NCBI GenBank assembly: GCA_040757035.1
Contig: JBFLYM010000015.1
Span: 1 to 22,163, forward strand
Reading direction: 5' to 3'
DNA: 22,163 nt
Source of the DNA: JAHJBR01 sp040757035
GTDB lineage: Archaea; Micrarchaeota; Micrarchaeia; Anstonellales; Bilamarchaeaceae
Made by a program: the position numbers and the translations under genes. Every line of letters begins with the position of its first letter. Within the stretch, counting starts at the first letter, position 1. Below are positions 14,840 through 22,151 of this stretch, piece after piece. Below the pieces are notes generated by a model, which saw only the letters and a program-made list of their open reading frames with translations, was not told the DNA's origin and searched no databases.

Positions 14840-15546
14840 TCGGCTTTGCATATTGTTCCATTGGTCTCAAAAATCTCATCATTGAGATTTATTAAAACAC
14901 ATTTCGGTATTTTTGACATTATATTATTTATATTCATACTATTTATATTATTCAGCATTATGTTGTTTGTGTTATTTATATCATTATAATTCTGTGTTTG
15001 TGTTTGATTTTGATTTCCGTACAAATTCCCATACAAAATGTTTTGCATATCTGATTTTGATTTATTAAATGCTTTTTTGGTAAAGTGCACCCATGAACAA
15101 TTTTTGGATTCTGTTCTGTAATTATTTTCTTTTATGTAATAATCTTCACCTTTTGTTATAGTGATATACGTATTATTTGACCCTAAATCAAAATACTCGC
15201 TTCTCGTATTGTTCCCTTTTATATAGATAATGATATGGATAGTGAAATTGAAATTTCCCATACTGCCCGCGTTGCTTAAGTTGCATTTTAGTCCAATATT
15301 TTGACCATTTTGAAAGTTTTTTGCAGCGTTATAAGAAGACTGGGCCGCGTAGTCAGAAGAAACAGCTGGTTGTTTTTGGGTTGAATAATTCTGCGCCTGA
15401 AAGAAATCGGTTTCATTGAGCGGCTTGGGTGTTCCAAGGCAACCTATAAAAACCAAAAAAAGCGCGAGAAAAACAGCAAGCATCCCAGTTCCCCCACTTA
15501 GCGTCCTCTTACTTATATTACTTATATAAGTCCTTGCAAAAATCAT
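14836..15546 (-). CDS. Predicted lipoprotein, 236 aa
   Basis: The N-terminus is basic (about 1-20), then a hydrophobic stretch, MLAVFLALFLVFIGC, ends in a lipobox-like FIGC with C36, so the protein is probably anchored outside the cell by lipid. Four cysteines in the mature part (KCNLS, NCSWV, KCVLI, ICKAE) could form disulfides. A long Asn/Gln-rich tract (about 176-208) precedes a short C-terminal segment. Many NxS/T sequons fit a surface location. The TATA-like GGTTTTTAAGT (15568-15577, minus strand) sits 22-31 nt before the ATG, so the first gene is leaderless and the promoter drives the three-gene unit with the cytosolic unknown protein and the KaiC-like ATPase. The function is not known; a sensor or surface role is possible. 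Confidence 0.75.
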   Translation of the reverse strand: MIFARTYISNISKRTLSGGTGMLAVFLALFLVFIGCLGTPKPLNETDFFQAQNYSTQKQPAVSSDYAAQSSYNAAKNFQNGQNIGLKCNLSNAGSMGNFNFTIHIIIYIKGNNTRSEYFDLGSNNTYITITKGEDYYIKENNYRTESKNCSWVHFTKKAFNKSKSDMQNILYGNLYGNQNQTQTQNYNDINNTNNIMLNNINSMNINNIMSKIPKCVLINLNDEIFETNGTICKAE

Positions 15547-15567
15547 GTAATATTAACTGCCTAAGCA

Positions 15568-15577
15568 CTTAAAAACC
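15568..15577 (-). promoter_or_regulatory. TATA promoter of the lipoprotein-KaiC unit
   Basis: On the minus strand GGTTTTTAAGT covers 15577-15567, 22-31 nt before the ATG at 15546. It is expected to drive three genes that overlap or abut. Confidence 0.6.
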
Positions 15578-15644
15578 TTTTTAGTTAAGAATATGGGTCA
15601 CTCTATCTTCAGGCGCGTGACCTAATATCAAAAAAAATTGAAGA

Positions 15645-15700
15645 AATATTCCAGTTGGTGGAATAAAATAACCTTATAATATTCCAGTTGGTGGAATATT
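15645..15700 (+). promoter_or_regulatory. Tandem palindromic operators of ATPase no. 3
   Basis: ATTCCA-GTTGG-TGGAAT occurs twice, with arms of 7 bp at 15647-15665 (TATTCCA/TGGAATA) and 9 bp at 15678-15700 (AATATTCCA/TGGAATATT). The two copies are exactly 33 bp apart. The second abuts the TATA element TTTTTAAAT at about 15699-15707, which is 22-30 nt before the ATG at 15729. A protein bound here would compete with TBP/TFB, so repression is the likeliest effect. Confidence 0.8.
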
Positions 15701-15728
15701 TTTAAATCCTTCCATTCTATAACTGTTT

Positions 15729-17048
15729 ATGAAAGACGAAGAATTGCTTAATGAATTAATCGCTCAAAACTCTTGGTGGGAAGACGGGAAGATAGAACTT
15801 CCAAATGATGTTATCGAACGTACTATTTTTTCTAAACTGAAAAAGGAATTGAATGAAAAGCAAGTGATTGCTTTAGTCGGACTTAGATCGGTTGGTAAAA
15901 CAACACTTATGCATTCTCTTATTCAATCTCTTCTTGCCTCAAAAACCGATCCGAAAAACATCCTTTATTTTTCTTTAGATGGACTGAAAAAAGAGGAAAA
16001 AATAATCAGACGCATTCTTACATTATATCTCCATTATATCCTAAAAAAACCCATTAACGAACTCAAAACCACAATGTACGTGTTTTTTGATGAAATACAA
16101 AAAATCACAGAATGGGGAGAGGAGATTAAGAGTTACTATGATAAAAATCTGAAAATCAAGTTTGTTGTTTCTGGTTCTTCAAGTATGAACATCTTGAAAG
16201 GAAGCGGTGAAAGCTTGGTTGGACGTATTATCGTTCATAAAATCTATCCATTTTCATTCAGAGAATTCTTGAGATACAATCACTTAGAAATAGAAAAGAT
16301 TGATTTATGGAATCCGACCTATCCATTAAAAGCAGAGAAAATAACGATTTTGTTTGAGGAATATCTTAAAATCGGCGGTTTTCCGTTACTCTATAATACC
16401 TCAGAGGATAGAAGAAAACAATTGCTAAAAAGCATGATAGACCTAACATTCTACCGTGACATTGTCAATATTTTTGACGTAAAGCGAACAGATGTTCTAG
16501 AAGGAATGTTCTATATTTTTACCAAAGAATCCGGAAATATCATTAATTATACTAATCTTTCCAACTCTTTGAAGACCAAATTTGAAACGATCAAATCATA
16601 TATTGAATATTTAAATGCTTCATTCATAATTTCCACAAGCCCTTTTTATTCAAGAAGTAAAGTCAAAGGTGTGGAAAAAAACGAGAAAGTTTATATTGCT
16701 GATCATGCGTTTGGCATATTGCAAGAAGTTGAGTTGGGTAATAAGATTGAAACTATTGTGTATAATACTCTCAAAACCATTGATTTTGATATTTTCTATT
16801 GGCAGGATGAGAAGAAAAATGAGGTTGACATAATTGCTATTGATAATGTTGATAAATGTCCTATTGCCATAGAGGTGAAATATCAAAGCAAAATCTTTGA
16901 TTGTGATTCAAAAGGATTACGTCTCTTTTTGGAGAAGCATAAAATTAAAAAGGCGATATTAGTTACAAAGGATTTGTTCGAAGTCAAAAAACAAAAAAAT
17001 GAAGAAATATATTGCATTCCGGTGTGGCTGTTCTTGCTATCTCTATAG
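15729..17048 (+). CDS. AAA_14/DUF4143 ATPase no. 3, 439 aa
   Basis: Closest in form to ATPase no. 1: both have an N-terminal WW pair (26-27 here), GLRSVGKTT Walker A (51-59), YVFFDE Walker B (117-122), SGSSS (148-152), the GGFPL segment (216-220), YRDIV (242-246) and the end VWLFLLSL. A winged-helix-like region (about 255-305) precedes the nuclease-like motif EVD (365-367) and EVK (382-384). Length is full for the family. It stands alone between the lipoprotein unit and the cation ATPase, with a strong twin-palindrome operator upstream. The codons are A/T-rich, unlike the more GC-rich no. 1, so the two similar proteins probably had separate histories. The function of the family is unsettled. 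Confidence 0.9.
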   Translation: MKDEELLNELIAQNSWWEDGKIELPNDVIERTIFSKLKKELNEKQVIALVGLRSVGKTTLMHSLIQSLLASKTDPKNILYFSLDGLKKEEKIIRRILTLYLHYILKKPINELKTTMYVFFDEIQKITEWGEEIKSYYDKNLKIKFVVSGSSSMNILKGSGESLVGRIIVHKIYPFSFREFLRYNHLEIEKIDLWNPTYPLKAEKITILFEEYLKIGGFPLLYNTSEDRRKQLLKSMIDLTFYRDIVNIFDVKRTDVLEGMFYIFTKESGNIINYTNLSNSLKTKFETIKSYIEYLNASFIISTSPFYSRSKVKGVEKNEKVYIADHAFGILQEVELGNKIETIVYNTLKTIDFDIFYWQDEKKNEVDIIAIDNVDKCPIAIEVKYQSKIFDCDSKGLRLFLEKHKIKKAILVTKDLFEVKKQKNEEIYCIPVWLFLLSL

Positions 17049-17072
17049 TTCTGCAGTCCTGCTTCAGCGATC

Positions 17073-17082
17073 TATTTTTAAT
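17073..17082 (+). promoter_or_regulatory. TATA box of the cation ATPase gene
   Basis: TATTTTTAAT lies 24-33 nt before the ATG at 17106. It decides for that ATG over the in-frame TTG at 17085, which would overlap the promoter. Confidence 0.55.
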
Positions 17083-17105
17083 TTTTGTTCTTGAAAATTA
17101 ATCAC

Positions 17106-19751
17106 ATGTTTTATTCATTAAGTATTAGCGAAACCTTTGAAAATCTTAAAACCAATGAAGATGGATTATGCGAGCATGAAGCACAGCGCAGACTTGCAAT
17201 ATATGGTTTGAATGAAGTTGGAAAAGGAAAACGAAGAACTTTAATAGAGCTTCTTGGCGAGCAGTTTAAAAATTACCTTCTAATCTTAATTATAATTGCC
17301 GGAGTAATATCTTATTTTATTGGCCATACTATTGACGCTATCGCAATGGGATTTGTAGTAATACTTAACGTATTTTTTGGCATGCTTTTGGAATACCGCG
17401 CAGATAAAAGTATGGACGAATTGAAAAAACTGACAGATACAAACGTAGTAGTGCGACGCGAAGGAAAAAAGAAAATAATTGAATCGTGTTTTCTTGTACC
17501 TGGCGATGTTATTTTTGTTGATGAAGGGGTGAAAGTACCTGCAGATGCCCGCATAATCACAGAATATGGATTGGAGATTAATGAAGCTTCGCTCACTGGT
17601 GAATCTCTGCCTGTAAAAAAGAGCACCGAAAAAACCGCACAACAAGCTCCGCTCGCTGAAAGAAAATGCATGCTTTATACAGGGAGTTTTGTAGCAAGAG
17701 GTAACGCCATTGCAGTAGTAACCGCGACAGGACAAAAAACCGAATTTGGAGGAATTGAAAAAACGCTTAGCGAAGTTTCAAAAGAACGCACTGTTTTGGA
17801 AAAAACCATTATAGAAGTTGGAAAAACAATAACATTCGCTTCAGTCACGATAGTTGCAATTCTTTTCGCAGTAGGTATTATTTTTAGCAAATGGACTGTT
17901 GGCGATCTTTTGATTTATTCTATTTCATTAATGGTTGCGGCTGTTCCAGAAGGCATGATAACTTTTCTTACTATCATCCTTGCAATAGGTGTAAAAAACA
18001 TGGCGAACGAAAAAGCGCTCGCACGCAAACTCAAAGCTGTTGAAACACTGGGCAATATCACTTTTATAGCAAGCGACAAAACTGGAACAATAACCAAAGG
18101 AAAAATGACATTAGTAAAAATTTATCAAAGTAAAATCAAGGATATCGCTGAATTACGCGGAACAGAAAAAATACTCCATTACTCGTATTTATGCAATAGC
18201 GCGCATTTAACTGAACACGGCGTGGTTGGCGACGAGACGGATTGCGCGCTTCTTACTGCAGGTATTTCAAAAGGAAGAGATATCATAAAAATCAGGCAAG
18301 ACGCGGAGAAAATTTCATTCAAATCGTTTGATTCGGTGAAAAAAGCGATGTCTGGAATTTTTAGAATAAATGGAAAAGAAATCGCTATAATAAAAGGCGC
18401 ACCTGAAACCATTTTAACCATGTGTTCGGTCTGCGAGGGTGGAAGCGAAGATGAAAACAATGATAAAAATGAAAATAGAAGGGAAATAAATGAAATAACA
18501 CAGGCGCAAAAAGATGAAATACATGCGAATCTTACCAATCTTACTGAAGCCGGAATGCGAGTAATTGCGATTGCGTATGGAAAACCAGTAAATGGCGTTG
18601 TTCCTGAAAAAGGACTAGTATTTCTTGGTTTTCTTGCGTTTTATGATCCGATAAGAGATGGGGTAAAAGAAGCGATTGCTGCGTACAAGAGCGCTGGAAT
18701 ACGCGTAATTATGATGACAGGGGATAATTTAGTTACAGCAAAAAAAATTGCGCACGAAATCGGATTGGACCAACTGGATGGTAAAGGCAACTCGGACAAA
18801 ATCGGGAATAAAATCGCAAATTGGTCAGAACTCGCGCACATGAATGATACCGAACTTGACAAAGCATTGAAAACGATAAGCGTTATTGCGCGCGCGACAC
18901 CGGCATCAAAGCTTAGAATAGTAGAACGACTTGTAAAGCAAGGCGAAATTATTGCTGTTACCGGAGACGGAATTAACGATGCTCCGGCACTCAAAAAAGC
19001 GCATGTCGGAGTTGTGATGGGTTCTGGAACAGATGTAAGCAAAGAAGTTGCTGATGTAGTGCTTATGGACGACAATTTCGCAACATTAGAAAAGGCAATA
19101 GAATTTGGGCGTGGAATCAAAAGAAATATAATTAATTTCCTTAAGTTTCAGATTACTACAAATTTTGCGCTTATACTTCTTTCAATTCCATTTGTAGTTG
19201 GTATAAAAATTTTTGAACCAATACATATTCTTTGGATAAACTTAGTAATAGATGGACCACCTGCGCTTACACTCGGTCTTGAAAAACCAAGCAAAGACAT
19301 AATGAAAGAAAAACCAAGAAAAAATTTATCTTTGATAGATATGGAATTTATAGCTGGCGTGACGCACATGACAATATACATCGCGGTTCTATCCATACTT
19401 ATTTATTTCTATTATTCAAAAGTTAATCCAGAAATAGCGATTACAGCGATGTTTACCGCGTTTGTATTCATGCAAATATTTAATGCGCTTAACTGCAGAT
19501 CGGCGCATGAGCGGTTTTATACTTCACTTTTTTCAAATAAATGGCTTGTGATTGCATTGGTCTGTGCGGCATTGTTTCAACTTACGATTGTATATAACGG
19601 CCTATTGCGCGAATTTTTTAAGATTGTGCCGCTTCCAGTCTCAGATTTGGTAGCTATGTTCTTAGTTTCTGCAAGCGTTCTTTTAGTAGGCGAAGCAAGA
19701 AAATTCCCTTTCTTTTTAAAAAAAGAAAAAACTAATGATATATATAGTTAA
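17106..19751 (+). CDS. P2A-type cation-transporting P-type ATPase, 881 aa
   Basis: An ATP-driven cation pump of the SERCA/PMR1-like P2A class in the cell membrane, probably for Ca2+ or Mn2+. Visible are the N-terminal cytosolic region, the first two membrane helices (about 54-100), the TGES dephosphorylation motif (164-167), the M4 motif VAAVPEGM (277-284), the phosphorylated aspartate in DKTGTITKG (D324), KGAPE in the nucleotide domain and TGDGINDAPALKKA near the hinge. In M6, WINLVIDGPPALTLG keeps the Asn and Asp of calcium site II, but in M5 the site I glutamate of SERCA is replaced (ITTNFALILL), as in pumps that move one ion. Length is normal. Its stop overlaps that of ATPase no. 4 on the other strand. 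Confidence 0.93.
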   Translation: MFYSLSISETFENLKTNEDGLCEHEAQRRLAIYGLNEVGKGKRRTLIELLGEQFKNYLLILIIIAGVISYFIGHTIDAIAMGFVVILNVFFGMLLEYRADKSMDELKKLTDTNVVVRREGKKKIIESCFLVPGDVIFVDEGVKVPADARIITEYGLEINEASLTGESLPVKKSTEKTAQQAPLAERKCMLYTGSFVARGNAIAVVTATGQKTEFGGIEKTLSEVSKERTVLEKTIIEVGKTITFASVTIVAILFAVGIIFSKWTVGDLLIYSISLMVAAVPEGMITFLTIILAIGVKNMANEKALARKLKAVETLGNITFIASDKTGTITKGKMTLVKIYQSKIKDIAELRGTEKILHYSYLCNSAHLTEHGVVGDETDCALLTAGISKGRDIIKIRQDAEKISFKSFDSVKKAMSGIFRINGKEIAIIKGAPETILTMCSVCEGGSEDENNDKNENRREINEITQAQKDEIHANLTNLTEAGMRVIAIAYGKPVNGVVPEKGLVFLGFLAFYDPIRDGVKEAIAAYKSAGIRVIMMTGDNLVTAKKIAHEIGLDQLDGKGNSDKIGNKIANWSELAHMNDTELDKALKTISVIARATPASKLRIVERLVKQGEIIAVTGDGINDAPALKKAHVGVVMGSGTDVSKEVADVVLMDDNFATLEKAIEFGRGIKRNIINFLKFQITTNFALILLSIPFVVGIKIFEPIHILWINLVIDGPPALTLGLEKPSKDIMKEKPRKNLSLIDMEFIAGVTHMTIYIAVLSILIYFYYSKVNPEIAITAMFTAFVFMQIFNALNCRSAHERFYTSLFSNKWLVIALVCAALFQLTIVYNGLLREFFKIVPLPVSDLVAMFLVSASVLLVGEARKFPFFLKKEKTNDIYS

Positions 19752-21130
19752 TATGTATTGGGATCCGATAGCATGAGAAATGCGTGTACCGGTAAGGCAA
19801 CATGCGTTCTTTTTTCTCGTCGGACTTCATAGTAATTACGCGTTACAAGAAAACCGCGTTCAAATTCCGAAAGCGAAAACCAGTCTTCTTTTCCAATATT
19901 CTTTTGGTATTTAACCTCAACTCCGTACGTTTCTCCTTTGAAGATGAAAACGATATCTGTTTCTTTTTTTTGAAGAGAATAATGAACCGGGTTTGGTGTT
20001 CCGAACGGAAGCAAATCGCGGAGAAGAAAGGCGGATATGTTTGCGGCAATAATATCTTCCACTACACATGCTTCATTACTGCTCTTTCGCACTAAGCGAC
20101 ATATTGCGTTTGTTATGAAAGGGTCAATAAAATGAATTTTTTTGTTTTTTGCAAAATTCACATCAGATTTTTCAGTATCGTAGAAGTAAGAGACCGAAAG
20201 TACGAAAAGCTCTTCAAGCGTTTCCACATAGCCAGATATAGTTTTGTGACTCCTGATCTCTACTTCTTTTGCAACACCATCCCAACTCACAAGTCCGCAT
20301 TGCCGTTCAAGCAGAGCTCTAAGGATTTGCACTGCCATCTTTTCTTGCCTACCAGTTTTGATCAGATCCCCTATCACCCATCGCAGATAAAGATCATAAA
20401 GCCATGGTTCAATCGTCCTTTTCTCCATAAAAGTGTTTATTGTAAGAGGAAAACCGCCACAAATCAAATAAATCTGAAAAAGATCTTTCAATTCTCGGTC
20501 AAAAATACGCAATTGCTCCACGTCAAAATTAGTTAAAGTCATTTTTGGAAGGCCAAGTTCTGGCCGCACCAAATTAACAAACTCTTTAAATGTCAAAGGT
20601 AGAAGAATACTATCTTTTCCTTCTTGACCTGTTCGTCCTGGTAGTCTGTCCATTCCGTACTTGAGATCAACAGTGCTGGAACCGGTCATTATTAGTGCTA
20701 CGTTTTTCAAATAGCCTCGATCTGCCAGAAGTTTGATTGCCCTTGACCATTCTTTGACAAAGGTTATTTCATCAAGAAGTATGATATGTTCAGAATAATT
20801 ATATGGTTTTACTACGGTAAGATAGCTCTGAATAAGGTCAACAAGTTCTGAATGCGTACCAATATCCTCGCAACTCCAATATAGGACCGATGCAGGTGGT
20901 TTATTTTGCTCAAACAATAGTTTTTTCACTATGAGCTTAAGAGTTGTTGTTTTTCCGAGTTGTCTTGGCCCGCGTATGGAATAAACATTGCCTATTTTCC
21001 AATCAATATCAAGTAGCCAAGGCCGCCATTGGTATTTTTTGCTTGCCAATTGAATAAGATTTTCATCTTCAGCAATTCGCTCTTTTCCTTTCCACCAAGG
21101 ATTCAATTCTGCAAGTTTTTCAAGTTCCAT
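19748..21130 (-). CDS. AAA_14/DUF4143 ATPase no. 4, 460 aa
   Basis: Full-length member of the same family, on the opposite strand. The N-terminus has a WW pair (12-13), Walker A is GPRQLGKTT (54-62), Walker B is IILLDE (116-121), TGSS is at 149-152, a GGFPL segment lies at 225-229, and a winged-helix-like region (about 280-310, with VSWDGVAKEVEIRSHKTISG) precedes the nuclease-like motif ETD (390-392) and EVK (405-407). The C-terminus is longer and different from nos. 1 and 3. The start at 21130 is supported by a TATA element 24-31 nt upstream. The stop shares TTAA (19748-19751) with the cation ATPase gene. As for its paralogs, the cellular role is unknown. Confidence 0.9.
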   Translation of the reverse strand: MELEKLAELNPWWKGKERIAEDENLIQLASKKYQWRPWLLDIDWKIGNVYSIRGPRQLGKTTTLKLIVKKLLFEQNKPPASVLYWSCEDIGTHSELVDLIQSYLTVVKPYNYSEHIILLDEITFVKEWSRAIKLLADRGYLKNVALIMTGSSTVDLKYGMDRLPGRTGQEGKDSILLPLTFKEFVNLVRPELGLPKMTLTNFDVEQLRIFDRELKDLFQIYLICGGFPLTINTFMEKRTIEPWLYDLYLRWVIGDLIKTGRQEKMAVQILRALLERQCGLVSWDGVAKEVEIRSHKTISGYVETLEELFVLSVSYFYDTEKSDVNFAKNKKIHFIDPFITNAICRLVRKSSNEACVVEDIIAANISAFLLRDLLPFGTPNPVHYSLQKKETDIVFIFKGETYGVEVKYQKNIGKEDWFSLSEFERGFLVTRNYYEVRREKRTHVALPVHAFLMLSDPNTY

Positions 21131-21131
21131 A

Positions 21132-21183
21132 TGGTATTCTTAATACCAATCTATTTATAAAGGGATTGGTATTTAGAATTACG
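21132..21183 (-). promoter_or_regulatory. Operator-like palindromes and TATA box of ATPase no. 4
   Basis: TGGTATT-CTT-AATACCA is a perfect dyad at 21132-21148, directly before the start codon. A degenerate copy begins 35 bp further out (21167-21183, TGGTATT retained). Between them lies the TATA element TTTATAAA (21154-21161), itself framed by ATACCAAT (21143-21150) and ATTGGTAT (21165-21172). The sites therefore cover both sides of the TATA box and the probable transcription start. Confidence 0.7.
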
Positions 21184-21285
21184 TTGAAGCTTTCGGTTTC
21201 GGTAGATTTTTAATTCAGAAATATAACATCCGAGAAATGTTTTTTGAACAAAGCGTGCAGGTTTGCGCTTAGGGCATGAGAGTTT

Positions 21286-21329
21286 CTGATTTTTCAGCAA
21301 TTTTATGCTTTATTTTTCTGAAAAATCGG
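21286..21329 (+). promoter_or_regulatory. Operator-like pair upstream of ATPase no. 5
   Basis: CTGA-TTTT-TCAG (21286-21297) is a perfect dyad, and CTGA-AAAA-TCGG (21318-21329) is a near copy of its reverse complement (11 of 12). They are 32 bp apart. The second ends 4 bp before the TATA element at 21334-21342. Confidence 0.55.
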
Positions 21330-21333
21330 AAAA

Positions 21334-21342
21334 TTTATAAAT
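21334..21342 (+). promoter_or_regulatory. TATA box of ATPase no. 5
   Basis: TTTATAAAT lies 21-29 nt before the ATG at 21363, giving a leaderless message like those of the other ATPases. Confidence 0.6.
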
Positions 21343-21362
21343 ACGTGCAATTATAACAAACT

Positions 21363-22055
21363 ATGGCTGAAATAGATTCGAGTTCGCTAAAAGAAACATT
21401 TTTGCGGTTGAAGGAAAGCGTTCGTAGTTATACAAAAAGAAGATTAGTAAATTCAATAGCACTCGGCAAGGAACCAAGGATAAAGGTAATAAGGGGTTTT
21501 CGCGGTGTAGGGAAAACGACTGCAATGCTTCAGATTGCAGATGAGAAATCAATATATTTCTCCATGGACAACCCACTCGTTCAAAAATATTCGCTTTATG
21601 AACTCGGAAAATATTTTGTGCTTGCTGGCTACTCTGTCATTTTTATAGATGAGGTTCATCATTCAAAGAACTGGAAGGAGGATAGCAAGGCGCTTTACGA
21701 CGAGTTTCCATTCGTTTCTATTGTTATATCCGGCAGCGCCCCGCTTGCGTTTGAACCAGAAAGAAGATACGATATAATAGAAGCAGAACCGCTTTCATTA
21801 AGCGAATATGCTTCGCTTTGCGAGAGTCCGCTGCCGAGCCCACTGCCAGATGCAGACTGGCAATCGGTAGAATCCGCGATACGCTTTCTTTCCTCCAATC
21901 CCTCGACTTACGCGCGGTATAAGGAATATATGGAGGGAGGTGCATTTCCGTTGTATTTCACATATAAAGAAAAGACGTTGGACGGCATTTCTGCAGGTAT
22001 ATGGAAATCTGTCAGGGAAGATGCTGTTTTCCTTGGTAACTCTAACTCCGCCTGA
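21363..22055 (+). pseudogene. AAA_14 ATPase no. 5, C-terminally truncated, 230 aa
   Basis: The P-loop part of the same family: GFRGVGKTT Walker A (45-53), VIFIDE Walker B (92-97), SGSA (123-126) and a GGAFPLYF segment (192-199) that matches GGFPL in the paralogs. The frame then ends after REDAVFLGNSNSA, just past the position of YRDIV in ATPase no. 3. The winged helix and the whole nuclease-like domain, about 200 residues, are missing, and no continuation is visible in the other frames before the next promoter. The stop (22053-22055) is followed at once by TAGGGAATA (22057-22065), a word repeated in the next promoter's palindrome. It keeps an intact promoter with operator-like sites, so it may be a decaying gene or a functional short form. 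It has WW nowhere and shows no close match to any one paralog. Confidence 0.75.
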
Positions 22056-22121
22056 TTAGGGAATACATCCGTCGATAACTGTTTTTTCATTATTTTCTAA
22101 AAAGCCATTTTCACCGATAAG

Positions 22122-22150
22122 TATTTAAATATTATTCCCTATAGGGAATA
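22122..22150 (+). promoter_or_regulatory. TATA box and 18-bp palindrome of the next gene
   Basis: TATTTAAAT (22122-22130) lies 22-30 nt before an ATG at 22152. The perfect 18-bp palindrome TATTCCCTATAGGGAATA (22133-22150) fills the space between the TATA box and the start codon, where a bound protein would block initiation. Its right half, TAGGGAATA, also occurs at 22057-22065. Confidence 0.75.
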
Positions 22151-22151
22151 T

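Noticed and set aside
17286..19396. Several long minus-strand frames inside the cation ATPase gene
   Set aside because: They are antisense shadows of conserved P-type ATPase sequence with low-complexity translations and no promoter.
6622..22055. Classical toxin-antitoxin, restriction-modification or CRISPR-associated locus
   Set aside because: The nuclease-like C-terminal motif alone does not show a restriction system. No methylase, antitoxin-sized partner or cas gene lies beside any of the ATPases.
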